Positions 8,456 through 17,500 are shown, numbered from the stretch's first letter. The stretch: 64,000 bases of DNA from Chloroflexota bacterium (GCA_020161935.1 JAIUNI010000009.1:234701-298700); one strand, 5' to 3'. The notes: generated by a model from the letters alone, not told the origin. Made by a program: numbers and translations.

Positions 8456-8487
8456 CGGCAGTACAACTTAACTGTGGAGATGTCGCC

Positions 8488-8961
8488 ATGACCCAGATTG
8501 CCAGCATCGTGTACAAGCCTGTTGGTCAGCCGAACCCCGAAAATGAATACCTCCGCCTCGATCTGGATGATGCGACCCTCGTCGCCGATTACGGTATCGA
8601 AGGCGATGCGAAGGGCGGTCACCATCCCGACCGCCAGCTCAACATCATGTCCTACGAAACACTGACCATTCTCCGCTCACAGGGTTTCTATACCGAGCCG
8701 GGTCAAATGGGCGAACAGATCGTCATCCACCAGCTCGACGTGGACGCGCTGCAACCCGGCGATCAGGTGCAGATGGGCATGGATGCCATCATTGAAATCG
8801 TGAAACCCCGCACCGGCTGCGCGAAGTTTGAAGCCGTTCAGAAGAAGTCACCCTCGCTTGTGCAGGGCAGGATGGGCCAGATGGCAAAGGTCGTTGTCGG
8901 TGGCAAGATCAGCATCGGCGACCCCGTGCGCCTCGTCAAGAATATACCCGTTAGCCAATAA
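8488..8961 (+). CDS. MOSC-domain protein
   Basis: 157 residues that form one MOSC domain, with the conserved 'IEGDAKGGHHPDRQL' region and the signature cysteine in 'RTGCAKFE' (residue 112). MOSC proteins resemble the C-terminal domain of molybdenum cofactor sulfurase and are taken to carry sulphur or bind the molybdenum cofactor; the partner enzyme is unknown. GGAG lies upstream. The next gene starts 4 bases after the stop, so the two are translated from one message. Confidence 0.88.
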   Translation: MTQIASIVYKPVGQPNPENEYLRLDLDDATLVADYGIEGDAKGGHHPDRQLNIMSYETLTILRSQGFYTEPGQMGEQIVIHQLDVDALQPGDQVQMGMDAIIEIVKPRTGCAKFEAVQKKSPSLVQGRMGQMAKVVVGGKISIGDPVRLVKNIPVSQ

Positions 8962-8965
8962 CCGG

Positions 8966-9826
8966 ATGCCACCCGTAATCGGTATCCTGCACCCCGGCGC
9001 GATGGGCGCGTCAATTGCGGCTTCCGCCCAAAACAGTGGCAGCACCGTCTATTGGGCATCCGAAGGCCGCAGCGTGGACACCGCCAGCCGTGCCACGCGG
9101 GCGAACTTGCAAGATGTGGGTTCGGTGGCAGCGCTGTGCCGGACGTGCGAGATCATCCTGAGCGTCTGCCCACCCGCCGCTGCCGAGGCACAGGCCAACG
9201 ATGTGCTGGCGCTCGGCTTTCGTGGGCTGTATGTCGATATGAACGCCATCGCTCCGGCGCGTGTTCTGCGGATCGCCGAAACGATGCACACGCACGGCAC
9301 ACGCTTCGTCAGCGGTTCGGTCATTGGCGGCCCCGCGTGGAAGCCAAACAACACATGGCTGTATCTCTCCGGCGCAGATGCGGAGGAAGTCGCGACCTGT
9401 TTCAGCGCTGGCCCGTTGGAAACCGCCGTGCTGGGCGAGGACATCACCAAAGCTACAGCCCTCAAGATGTGCTTCGCTGCTTACACCAAAGGCACGACCG
9501 CCTTACTCAGCGCCGTCATGGCTGCCGCCGAAGGCTTGGGTGTCCGCGCCGACCTCGAACGCCAGTGGTCGCGCGGTGGTTCAACTTTCGCCGAAGAGTC
9601 TGCCCGAAACGTGCAGCAGGTAACCGCAAAAGCGTGGCGCTTCTCCGGCGAGATGGAGGAAATCGCGACTACTTTTTCCAGCGTCGGTATCCCTGATGGT
9701 TTCCATCTGGCCGCCGCCGAAATTTATGAGCGCATGGCCTTCTTCAAAGGCGCTGACCCGCTGCCGCCGTTGGAGCAAATTCTCGCCGCGCTGCTTAAAT
9801 CGTCTTCTCTATCGTCTACTGACTAA
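8966..9826 (+). CDS. NAD(P)-binding 6-phosphogluconate/hydroxyisobutyrate dehydrogenase-like protein
   Basis: 286 residues with the ATG at 8966, just after the MOSC stop; an earlier in-frame start overlaps that gene and adds no family residues. The Rossmann start 'IGILHPGAMGASIA' has the G-x(2)-G-x-M-G pattern of the 6PGDH superfamily. The C-terminal half ('KMCFAAYTKGTTALLSAVM') resembles the DUF1932 domain that replaces the usual helical domain. It is probably a cytoplasmic dehydrogenase of a small hydroxy acid; the substrate is not evident. Its last residues are encoded by a repeat phrase (ACTGACTAAAGACTACCGACT type), so the natural C-terminus may be slightly shorter. Confidence 0.8.
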   Translation: MPPVIGILHPGAMGASIAASAQNSGSTVYWASEGRSVDTASRATRANLQDVGSVAALCRTCEIILSVCPPAAAEAQANDVLALGFRGLYVDMNAIAPARVLRIAETMHTHGTRFVSGSVIGGPAWKPNNTWLYLSGADAEEVATCFSAGPLETAVLGEDITKATALKMCFAAYTKGTTALLSAVMAAAEGLGVRADLERQWSRGGSTFAEESARNVQQVTAKAWRFSGEMEEIATTFSSVGIPDGFHLAAAEIYERMAFFKGADPLPPLEQILAALLKSSSLSSTD

Positions 9827-9842
9827 AGACTACCGACTAATC

Positions 9843-10124
9843 ATGTCTGAATACGTAACCGTCGAAACCCAACCGACCGATAACCCCGACATCCTCGAAA
9901 TCATCACCAACCAACGGATCGCGCTGGAAGGCGATGAGGTCTACGACAGCTTCGAGGCGGGGGACGAAGGCTCACCGATTGCCCAAATGCTGTTTAATGG
10001 TGTGCGTGGCTTACAAGCCCTTACCATCAGTGGCAGCACCTTGCTCGTCACCCGCGACCCCGACGTGCCGTGGGAAGAAATGGTCGATGAAATCCGTGAT
10101 GCCCTCCGCGACTTCTTTTTGTGA
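9843..10124 (+). CDS. stand-alone Nfu N-terminal-domain protein
   Basis: 93 residues starting at the ATG at 9843. The pattern of a Pro-rich first strand, 'GSPIAQMLFNGVRGLQALTI' and 'LLVTRDPDVPWEEM' fits the Nfu_N domain that precedes the iron-sulphur scaffold domain in Nfu proteins. The cysteine-bearing C-terminal domain is absent and there is no cysteine in the protein, so it cannot itself hold a cluster. A helper role in iron-sulphur delivery is inferred. It follows the dehydrogenase by 16 bases. Confidence 0.75.
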   Translation: MSEYVTVETQPTDNPDILEIITNQRIALEGDEVYDSFEAGDEGSPIAQMLFNGVRGLQALTISGSTLLVTRDPDVPWEEMVDEIRDALRDFFL

Positions 10125-10165
10125 ATTCGTTGGTGTTGTGTTCTAAAACAAGGTTTTGTCTAATT

Positions 10166-10234
10166 CCCCTCGCCCTGAGGGCTAACGGTAGAGTGGGCCT
10201 GCGAACGTACTCTTGTGGGGCTAGCGGTGAGGGT
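10166..10234 (+). repeat. partial copy of the ~190-bp intergenic element
   Basis: Contains the shared CCTGCGAACGTAC core between CTCGCCCTGAGGG and GGTGAGGG arms, as in the end part of the copies at 1729 and 55,901. The CTTTAAAGACTTTTATGG half is missing. Confidence 0.6.
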
Positions 10235-10279
10235 GCATAGTAAACATCATTCCACAACCTCTTAGGAAGAACCTGATAA

Positions 10280-11701
10280 ATGCCTAATCACCCTAACTTG
10301 ATCTTCGTCTTTGCCGACCAACTGCGCTATCAATCGGTGGGCTTTGCGGGCGATGCCAAAGCTCGTACCCCGCGTCTCGATCAACTCGCCGCCGAATCAA
10401 CCAACTGCGTGAATACCACCGCTGTCTCGCCCGTGTGCGCCGCCTACCGAGCCTCACTGGTGACGGGTAAATATTCCAGCAGCACCGGCATGGTCATCAA
10501 CGAACTTCGTATCAACCCCAACCACGACGCGATTGCTAAAGTCTTGCACCGCAGCCAGTACGACACCTACTACATCGGCAAATGGCATCTGTGGGCGAAC
10601 CAACTGGGCAACCATACCGACCCTGCGAATTCTTTCACGCCCCCCGGCCCGTACCGGCTGGGCTTTGATGGCTATTGGGCAGCGTTTAATTTCCACCACC
10701 TCAACTACGAAGGTTACTATCACCACGATAGCCCTGCGAAAGTCGTGATTGACGGCTACGAGCCGGACGCGCAAACCGCCCTCGCCATTGAACAGTTACG
10801 TGCTGCCAAAGCCAATAACCGCCCCTTCGCCTTGTTCCTCTCCTACGGCATCCCTCACGACCCGTGGGATACCAGCAACGTTCCTGAAGAATATTGGCAG
10901 CGGTTTGAAGGGGTCGATTTTCCCCTGCCGCCCAACTACAAACCCGAAAATGATCCTCACGCCGACGACTGGGCGAAGCTGGACGATGCCGAACGCGCCC
11001 AACTTTCCGACTGGATGCGCGGTTACTATGCGATGGTCGCCAGCTTGGATGACAATATGGGGCGCTTGCTGGACGCGATCAACGAACTCGGCCTCAAGGA
11101 CGACACGGTGTTCGTGTTCACCTCCGACCACGGCGAAATGTTTGGTTCGCAGGGCAGACGCGCCAAGAACATCTTCTACGACGAGGCCGCCCATGTGCCG
11201 TTCCTCATCCGCTACCCCGACCACATCCCCGCAGGTCGCCAGTCGGATGTGTGCCTGAACACGCCGGACATCGCGCCGACACTGCTATCTCTGCTGAATC
11301 TCCCTGTTCCCGATGAAATGGAAGGCTCGGATTTAAGCGCCGTGTTGCGTGGCGAACCAGCCGCCGAACCGGAAGCGGCCTTCTTGCAAGGGATGGGCTG
11401 TACCGCACAGTGGATCGACGGTTACGAGTGGCGGGCGCTGCGGAGTAAGCAGTTCACCTACGCCATCTACCTTGCTGACCGCCAAGAATTGCTGTTTGAT
11501 AATCTGGCTGATCCCTATCAGACGCGAAACCTGATCAACCAACCGGAATATGCGGATACGCTTCAGCACTTCCGTGACCTGCTGCAAGGCAAAATGACCG
11601 AACTCAACGACACCTTTGAGACCTGTACATGGTATCGCGATCACTGGACGGAAGACCGTATCATCCTGCGTACCGCAACCCTCAATCCCGCCACTAATTA
11701 A
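10280..11701 (+). CDS. sulfatase (formylglycine type)
   Basis: 473 residues of the alkaline-phosphatase-like sulfatase fold. 'NLIFVFADQLR' gives the metal-binding aspartate, and Cys53 in 'SPVCAAYRASLVTGKY' sits in C-x-A-x-R, a variant of the C-x-(P/A)-x-R site where Cys is oxidised to formylglycine. 'YYIGKWHLW' and 'TSDHGEMFG' complete the active site. No signal peptide is seen, so it should work in the cytoplasm, which is unusual for a sulfatase. Substrate unknown. An anaerobic or FGE-type maturase would be needed and is not in the window. Its 3' end overlaps the convergent kinase gene by 8 bases. Confidence 0.9.
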   Translation: MPNHPNLIFVFADQLRYQSVGFAGDAKARTPRLDQLAAESTNCVNTTAVSPVCAAYRASLVTGKYSSSTGMVINELRINPNHDAIAKVLHRSQYDTYYIGKWHLWANQLGNHTDPANSFTPPGPYRLGFDGYWAAFNFHHLNYEGYYHHDSPAKVVIDGYEPDAQTALAIEQLRAAKANNRPFALFLSYGIPHDPWDTSNVPEEYWQRFEGVDFPLPPNYKPENDPHADDWAKLDDAERAQLSDWMRGYYAMVASLDDNMGRLLDAINELGLKDDTVFVFTSDHGEMFGSQGRRAKNIFYDEAAHVPFLIRYPDHIPAGRQSDVCLNTPDIAPTLLSLLNLPVPDEMEGSDLSAVLRGEPAAEPEAAFLQGMGCTAQWIDGYEWRALRSKQFTYAIYLADRQELLFDNLADPYQTRNLINQPEYADTLQHFRDLLQGKMTELNDTFETCTWYRDHWTEDRIILRTATLNPATN

Positions 11702-12635
11702 AGGCGAGGTTTGCCTGTTCTCGAATAGCCGCCATTTGGGCAGCAAGATACTCGACTACTTTTGCCTCACCCTGCGCCAATATCCGCTGCCCCAAATCAA
11801 TCTCCAAACCCCAGATCAGCCACGCGACCGCGAGGTAAGGCGCGGCTTCAAGGTCAACTGCTTTGAGTTCTCGTACACTCGCGTACCCTTGTTTGAACGC
11901 CTCCCATCGCGCCGCATAATCCGCGTTGTTGTACGCCCAACCTTGCAGGTCAGCCGCCCGCCAACCAAGTCCGCCCGAATCAAAGTCGTACAGCACGATC
12001 TCGTTATCCGCGGTCACATGCAGGTTGTCGAGCGTCGCGTCTCCATGAATCGGTCCCCAATCCAGTCCCTGCGGAATGAGGTCGTTCAATTTCTGCGTGA
12101 CGGTTTTTGCCGTCGCCAGCAGGAAACTGCGCGTGTCTGCGTCCACCAGCGGCAGGGTCAGCTCAAGCGGCGCGTGGAGAATTGCGACCAAATCCAGCGG
12201 CTTACGTGCGTAACCGGTTACAAAGTCATCCGATAGGCTGTGCATCTGCGCGATGGCCTGCCCGAACGCCACATATAAATCGAGCGAGAAGGGCGGCTGC
12301 GGTTTCTCACCTGCTGCGTATTCAAACAGTACCGCGAACTGTTCACCCTTATCCGTCTTTAGCTTGTAGATGGCTTGCCCATCTTTACCCCGTATCACAT
12401 TCGCGGTCGGTAAACCCCGCTTCACCAGATGCTCGATCAGCGCCACCTCATAATGGATTTCCGGCTCGGTGCGCCATGTCACGCCGTAACATTTGAGGAT
12501 GCTCTGCCGGTCGCCGCTGTTGATCAGATAAACATCGTTGGTGTACGCCCGCAGCAGTTTGATTTGCGCGTCGCGCTGTTGGTCATAAGTCTTGTTGAGC
12601 CATGCTTGCATCGCGTTCAGTTGATCCGGGTTCAT
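11694..12635 (-). CDS. APH-family phosphotransferase
   Basis: 313 residues of the aminoglycoside-phosphotransferase/choline-kinase fold. The catalytic loop 'IHGDATLDNLH' (Asp199, Asn204) and the metal-binding 'YDFDSGG' (Asp217) are intact, and 'QSILKCYG' supplies the N-lobe lysine. The C-terminal region has the helical fold of this group. The length and 'ADLQGWAYNN' fit small-molecule kinases such as homoserine kinase II or SrkA-like enzymes rather than a dedicated resistance enzyme. The substrate cannot be assigned. It is alone on its strand and ends tail to tail with the sulfatase gene. Confidence 0.82.
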   Translation of the reverse strand: MNPDQLNAMQAWLNKTYDQQRDAQIKLLRAYTNDVYLINSGDRQSILKCYGVTWRTEPEIHYEVALIEHLVKRGLPTANVIRGKDGQAIYKLKTDKGEQFAVLFEYAAGEKPQPPFSLDLYVAFGQAIAQMHSLSDDFVTGYARKPLDLVAILHAPLELTLPLVDADTRSFLLATAKTVTQKLNDLIPQGLDWGPIHGDATLDNLHVTADNEIVLYDFDSGGLGWRAADLQGWAYNNADYAARWEAFKQGYASVRELKAVDLEAAPYLAVAWLIWGLEIDLGQRILAQGEAKVVEYLAAQMAAIREQANLAFN

Positions 12636-12756
12636 GGTGCAGCTTTCGATAAATCAGCTCCCGTATTTTGCTTGTAAGCCCGCCAAAGAGCAACTTGGGT
12701 TATTATTCCTGCGTATAAAGCAGTAATGCGAAATTAAATATTACGAAGGCTGCAAA

Positions 12757-13281
12757 ATGACTTTTACTTCCAAACCCAAACGTAAAAATGATGACCCGCC
12801 GCGTTTCCCCGCATGGGTCGTTGTGGTCGTCGCCATCGGTCTCGTCATCATCGCCTTCCTGTTGTTCCGTCCGGCTGGTCGCACCACTTCAACAGTCGAG
12901 CCGCTTCCGCCCTGTATTGAAACATCAGTCGCCGTGTCTCAAACGACATCACCCGACCTTGATCCGCTCGAACTCACTGCCACCAAGATTGTTCAGATGG
13001 CGACTGCTGCCGCGCCCTGTGAGCCTGTCGGTGGCACACTGCAATCCGGCGTAACAACCAGCGGCGACCTTGATCCGGCTTTCCTGACGGCCACTGGCAT
13101 CATGCAGCAGGCAACCGCAGGAGCACAGAGCAGTGATGCCGATCCCTTGCTGCTGACTGCGACTGCCCTGATTGAACAAGCGACGCAGGGCGTGGCTAAT
13201 CCCGACCTTGACCCCTTCGCCATGACCGCTACTGCTATCGTTCAGCAAGTCACCGAAACGGCTTCCACTCCCGCACCGTAA
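12757..13281 (+). CDS. single-pass membrane protein with four 17-residue repeats
   Basis: 174 residues: a charged N-terminus, one membrane helix (about 20-38), then an exterior part with two Cys (53 and 88) and four copies of a 17-residue unit at 67-83, 104-120, 127-143 and 150-166. The consensus is D-(L/A)-D-P-x-x-(L/M)-T-A-T-x-I-x-Q-x-(A/V)-T. The repeats would form short helices between Gly/Ser/Thr linkers. No known domain is recognised. It is monocistronic, with a terminator right after the stop. A role in the cell surface is inferred from topology only. Confidence 0.7.
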   Translation: MTFTSKPKRKNDDPPRFPAWVVVVVAIGLVIIAFLLFRPAGRTTSTVEPLPPCIETSVAVSQTTSPDLDPLELTATKIVQMATAAAPCEPVGGTLQSGVTTSGDLDPAFLTATGIMQQATAGAQSSDADPLLLTATALIEQATQGVANPDLDPFAMTATAIVQQVTETASTPAP

Positions 13282-13287
13282 ATAAAT

Positions 13288-13317
13288 CAGCCGCCGATAG
13301 AATCGAGCGGCTGTTTT
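13288..13317 (+). terminator. intrinsic terminator after the four-repeat protein gene
   Basis: Perfect 7-bp stem CAGCCGC (13,288-13,294) with GCGGCTG (13,307-13,313) and TTTT, starting 7 bases after the stop codon. Confidence 0.8.
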
Positions 13318-13335
13318 GCTAATTATGCGTATTTG

Positions 13336-13376
13336 CTCCCTCCCTTGTTACTACGGGGGAGGGTTGGGGAGGGGGT
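13336..13376. repeat. REP-like GC-rich palindrome
   Basis: CTCCCTCCC, the conserved loop TTGTTACTACG, then GGGGAGGG and TTGGGGAGGGGG. It lies between two convergent genes and may end transcripts on both strands. Confidence 0.65.
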
Positions 13377-13382
13377 CGATTT

Positions 13383-14162
13383 CTACTCCCCGCGCGGGTT
13401 AATCACGAAGTCGAACCCGTCGTAACGCGGGCAGCTCACCTTCACCGCAATCGACTGACCGGGGTAAATCTTCGCTGGATCAGCGAGGTTGTTTTCACTC
13501 GCCAAACACGCCGTTTGCACATCGAACAGTGCCCCAATCGTATCCAGCGTATCGTTCTGCTGCACGACGTAGGTCGTGTCACCGCCGCTCAGGTCGGTCG
13601 CGCCTCCACCCCCTTGTCCAAGTGCGCTTTCATCGCTGTCGGGGTCGTCCGGTGTGGTCAGCGCGGGGAACTGCCCGTAGGCTGGGGCATCTGCCGGAAT
13701 AATGAGCTGCTGTCCGGGTTGCAGGATAGCACCCGCCTTGAGTTCATTCGCCACCTGTATCGCCACCACCGACACATTCAATGTTTGCCCGATGGTATCC
13801 AGCGTATCACGCCGCTGCACTTGGTAGGTCACGTCCGCCGCGCCGCCCCCGCCACCTTGCCCCAAACCCTCGGTGACGTTGGTGTTCACCTCGCGCGGGG
13901 TCGTGACGAAATCCACGCCGTCGTACAGCGGGCAGTCGAAGCTGATCGCCACCACCTGTCCGGGTTCGAGCAATGCCCCTGTAGCAATATTATTGGTCTC
14001 TGCAAGACAGGCCACCTGAACATCATAAATCGCGCCGATTTTATCCAGCGAGTCGCCTGTGGTCACGGTGTAATTCTCATCTTGGGCGAAGGCAGCCGTG
14101 ACGCTGCTGAAGATCAACGCACTACCAATCACTACGGGGATGACACGTCGCAAGCGGGGCAT
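13383..14162 (-). CDS. secreted protein with three LysM-type domains
   Basis: 259 residues from the ATG at 14,162, which has GGGAGG 9 bases upstream; a longer reading adds no domain. A signal peptide ends near 'AAFAQDE' (residue 27). Three LysM-like units follow, each with a 'GDSLDKIG' or 'DTLDTIG' strand-turn and a 'PGQ.(V/I)' close, separated by Gly-rich linkers ('GLGQGGGGGAADV'). Units 1 and 3 contain Cys pairs ('VQVACLAE', 'FDCPLYDG') that may form disulfides. Expected role: binding peptidoglycan or another N-acetylglucosamine glycan in the cell wall. No enzymatic domain is present. Confidence 0.85.
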   Translation of the reverse strand: MPRLRRVIPVVIGSALIFSSVTAAFAQDENYTVTTGDSLDKIGAIYDVQVACLAETNNIATGALLEPGQVVAISFDCPLYDGVDFVTTPREVNTNVTEGLGQGGGGGAADVTYQVQRRDTLDTIGQTLNVSVVAIQVANELKAGAILQPGQQLIIPADAPAYGQFPALTTPDDPDSDESALGQGGGGATDLSGGDTTYVVQQNDTLDTIGALFDVQTACLASENNLADPAKIYPGQSIAVKVSCPRYDGFDFVINPRGE

Positions 14163-14398
14163 CACCACACCTCCCTTGATAAGTAAATAAAGCCTACGAT
14201 TCATTCTATGGAAATCTTTACGTTCCACAAATAGGAGAATGGTTTGAAACCGGATAGATTGTGATATGCTTAGGTAAATCCCCAACAATTTCGGGGTTAA
14301 CGCAACCTGAATCCCCATTACACTCGTACATATAAGATATGGGAAAGGTGTGCATTGGTCGCCCATTCATCAACTTTATCAACGCGGGATAAGCAAGT

Positions 14399-15511
14399 AT
14401 GAGACAACGTGGGACTATCTTTATCGTGCTGTTTATCCTCATCGCCGCTGGCATCATCGGTGTTAGCCGCTTCCTCGGCGCACAGCCACCTCATGAATAC
14501 ACCATCGCGGTTGACCCGTTGGCGCAAGCGTGGGCGGAAGGGGCTGTCAATGCGTTCAACGCCTCACAGCCCTCGATTAACGCCCAGCGCATCCAATTCC
14601 GCGTCAGCGCTGCTGATGACCTGTCAGTCTGGCAGGGGCAGGCTACGTGGACAACCAACCGTCACCAAGATGCTTGGCTGCCCGCCTCAAACGTGTCTGT
14701 CACTTACGCTCGTGCCGCCGGTCTGCCCTTAAGCGCCGCTGCCGAGTCGCTCGCGCGTACGCCGCTCGTGTGGGGTGGCTATACCAGCCGCACCGATCTG
14801 CTCACCTCCACCGATACGATCCCTCTGGATTGGGCGCAGGTGCAGGGCGCGGCACAAAAGATGCAGTCTAGCGATTGGCGAGCGCTGGGAGGACAGCAAA
14901 GTTGGGGTTATCTCAAGCTCGGCTTCGGGCAGGTTGACACTAAAATCAGCGGTGTAGCCGCCCTCTTTATCGCCGCCGCTGCCTATAACCAGAATCCCGA
15001 TCTCACGCAGGTCGCTCTCAGCCAGCAGCAGTTTCGCTCATGGCTGCTGCCCATCGTCAAAAGCCGCCCCAGCTTTTTCCAGCAGGGGGATGTCGCCAGC
15101 GCCATGACGCGCGGTCCGTCCACCATCGAAATGGCGCTCCTGCCGGAAGCCCAATGGCTGATCAACATCAAAGGTATGAACGCGCAGGAACCCATTCGTT
15201 TGAACTATCCCGCTTACCAATTCGTGCTGGATTTCCCGCTGGTGGCTTGGCAGGATACCACGCCCGAAAATGCCGAGCGCCAAGAAGCGGTCAGGCTGTT
15301 GGCGAACTGGCTGCAAACCGCCGCCCAACAGAGCAACCTGCCCGCGTATGGCTTGCGCCCTGCCACCACTGAACCGACCGAGGCACACGACCTGTTCAAG
15401 CTCGCCATTCAGTACGGCATCCAGTTCACGCCGGACTACGGTCAAGCGGTCACGCCGCCCACCCTGAACGACCTGCGCGGCCTGACGCAATATGTCACCA
15501 GCAACCGGTAA
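14399..15511 (+). CDS. membrane-anchored extracellular solute-binding-like protein
   Basis: 370 residues with an N-terminal signal anchor (about 6-24) and no lipobox cysteine. The body resembles ABC-type solute-binding proteins ('TIAVDPLAQAWAEGAVNAFN' at the start, hinge-like strands later) but no permease or ATPase gene is near. It lies about 180 bases upstream of a lipoprotein that joins the same kind of domain to a vWA domain, so the two probably act together in the envelope. The ligand is unknown. The start has only a weak GGGATAA site. Confidence 0.65.
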   Translation: MRQRGTIFIVLFILIAAGIIGVSRFLGAQPPHEYTIAVDPLAQAWAEGAVNAFNASQPSINAQRIQFRVSAADDLSVWQGQATWTTNRHQDAWLPASNVSVTYARAAGLPLSAAAESLARTPLVWGGYTSRTDLLTSTDTIPLDWAQVQGAAQKMQSSDWRALGGQQSWGYLKLGFGQVDTKISGVAALFIAAAAYNQNPDLTQVALSQQQFRSWLLPIVKSRPSFFQQGDVASAMTRGPSTIEMALLPEAQWLINIKGMNAQEPIRLNYPAYQFVLDFPLVAWQDTTPENAERQEAVRLLANWLQTAAQQSNLPAYGLRPATTEPTEAHDLFKLAIQYGIQFTPDYGQAVTPPTLNDLRGLTQYVTSNR

Positions 15512-15552
15512 CCGCGAACCTATGCCACTTCACTTATTTCGATCCGTAGACT

Positions 15553-15627
15553 TATGGAGGAGAGGGTCTCAGACCCTCCCGTATTGTTCCCCTCTCCCTC
15601 AGGGCGAGGGGTAGGGGTGAGGGTTAA
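15553..15627. repeat. GC-rich palindromic intergenic repeat
   Basis: GGAGAGGGTCTCAGACCCTCC followed by CCTCTCCCTCAGGGCGAGGG and GTAGGGGTGAGGG. It shares CCCTCAGGGCGAGGG with the long element at 55,901-56,262. Confidence 0.55.
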
Positions 15628-15694
15628 AATAGACTCTCATATTTTCCCGATTTTGCTACCCGTACTAGGGAACAGAAAGAAGGACAGAACAGGT

Positions 15695-17473
15695 ATGCTT
15701 CATAAAAAACGTTTATTGGCGCTTCTGTCAATGCTCATCTTGGGCGTTCTAACCGCCTGCGATACGGGTGGTGGCTCGACCACCCCCGGCGCACAAAACA
15801 GCGGCAACAAACCCGCCAACGCCGTTGAGGTCAGCATCATCTATGCGCCCGAATCCGCCTTGTACATGCCGCGCATGATCCAAGCCTTCAACGACCTTTC
15901 CGCGCAGGGCAAGAATCCCGTCACCGGCGGAAACTACGCCAACGGTGCCAAGCCGATTTGGATGGTTGACCCCACCAACGGCGCGGGCGGCTCGTCCGGT
16001 ACGGTCATGCAGGGTATCATCAACGCCATCATCGCCCCCAACAATCAGAATGTCGCCAAGCCGGTCATTTTCTCGCCGTCGGTCAGTCATTGGCTCGCGC
16101 TGGCGAACGAACGCAGCGGTCGCCAATTGTTCGACCTCGCCAACAGCCAACCCACCGCCAACGCGCCGGTCGTCATGGCGATCTGGGAAAGCCGCCTTCA
16201 GGCCATCCGCGATAAGGTCGGCTACGAGGACATCGGTTGGGAAGAACTCTTGCAGGTGTTGAACAGTGAAAACGGTTGGTGCGATTATGGCATCCCCGAC
16301 TGCCGCCGTACCGTCTTTTACGGGCATACCGACCCGCGTATCAGCTCCACTGGCCTCTCGACCCTTATCTCGGAATTCTACGCCGCCGCCCGTGCCAACG
16401 GTTTCACAGGCCGCATTTTGAGCGACGATCAGGTGGATGATGAAGCCGTACAAGAAGGCGTGCGGAATATTGAAACCCTCATCCGCCACTATTCCAGCCG
16501 CACCACCGAGTTCAAGGAATATATCGCGCAGGGGCCGCAGTTCCTCGACTTTGTAGCCCTCGAAGAAAACGACCTGATCTTCATCAACGAAGGTAAGACA
16601 CAGTATAAGCCGCCGGAAAAGCTGGTCGCGCTCTACCCGAAGGAAGGCACCTTCTGGCATGAGCATCCCTTTGGCATCGTCAACGCCGATTGGGTGACGC
16701 AGGAACAAAAAGACGCGGCAGCCATCTTTACCCAGTATGTTCTCTTGCCTGCCCAGCAGGAAATGATTATGGCGGAAGGCTTCCGTCCGGTAAATCAGGA
16801 TGTGCAGTTAGCCTTCCCCTTCGTCGCCGAAAATGGTGTCACGGTCGAAGGGCCGAAAACCGTTTTGGATGTCCCCTCGGCGGATGTCATTGTCGCCATT
16901 CAGCAAAGCTGGTCGGTCGTCAAGAAGCAGGCCGATATTACCCTGATTATCGACACCTCCGGTTCGATGAACGACGAGGATAAGATTGGTCAGGCCAAAG
17001 CCGCCGCCCAGCGCTTCATCGCCGAAATGGACCCCAACAATCGGGTTTCGCTGGTGACGTTTAGCGATAACATTATCGAACAAGTTCGCCTCGGCACGCT
17101 CGAAACGGTTAAGACCGAACTCACCGAAGACATCAACCGGCTGCGTGCCGATGGTGGCACGGCACTCTTTGACGCGATGGCCTCCGTGCTTGAGGAAGTG
17201 AATACCGACACCGCCTCGGAGCGTATTCGTGCGGTCGTGGTTCTCAGCGACGGCGCGGATACTGCCAGCAGCACCGAACTCAATCAAGTCCTGCGGGCGA
17301 TTGAAGCCAGCCGCAGCGACCTCAATCCGGTCATTGTGATTATGGTCGCGTATGGTTCGAACGCCGACATCGACACACTCAGCGGCATCGCGCGTGCCAG
17401 CTCAACCACCGTCCAATCGGGTGACCCGAACAACATCACCCGCGTGCTGGAAATCATCAGCAGCTACTTCTAA
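15695..17473 (+). CDS. lipoprotein with solute-binding domain fused to a vWA domain
   Basis: 592 residues from the ATG at 15,695 (AGGACAG upstream). The signal peptide ends in the lipobox 'LTAC', so the mature protein is anchored by Cys22. Residues about 40-410 resemble a type 2 solute-binding domain. Residues about 415-592 are a von Willebrand A domain with a complete MIDAS: 'DTSGSMNDED', the Thr in 'DGGTALFDA' and the Asp in 'VVLSDGAD'. Such fusions are common in Chloroflexota and no transport partner is next to it. Binding of a ligand or protein outside the cell through a metal-dependent adhesion site is inferred. Confidence 0.85.
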   Translation: MLHKKRLLALLSMLILGVLTACDTGGGSTTPGAQNSGNKPANAVEVSIIYAPESALYMPRMIQAFNDLSAQGKNPVTGGNYANGAKPIWMVDPTNGAGGSSGTVMQGIINAIIAPNNQNVAKPVIFSPSVSHWLALANERSGRQLFDLANSQPTANAPVVMAIWESRLQAIRDKVGYEDIGWEELLQVLNSENGWCDYGIPDCRRTVFYGHTDPRISSTGLSTLISEFYAAARANGFTGRILSDDQVDDEAVQEGVRNIETLIRHYSSRTTEFKEYIAQGPQFLDFVALEENDLIFINEGKTQYKPPEKLVALYPKEGTFWHEHPFGIVNADWVTQEQKDAAAIFTQYVLLPAQQEMIMAEGFRPVNQDVQLAFPFVAENGVTVEGPKTVLDVPSADVIVAIQQSWSVVKKQADITLIIDTSGSMNDEDKIGQAKAAAQRFIAEMDPNNRVSLVTFSDNIIEQVRLGTLETVKTELTEDINRLRADGGTALFDAMASVLEEVNTDTASERIRAVVVLSDGADTASSTELNQVLRAIEASRSDLNPVIVIMVAYGSNADIDTLSGIARASSTTVQSGDPNNITRVLEIISSYF

Positions 17474-17500
17474 CGGGTAGACAATTACCACCTCTTATAT

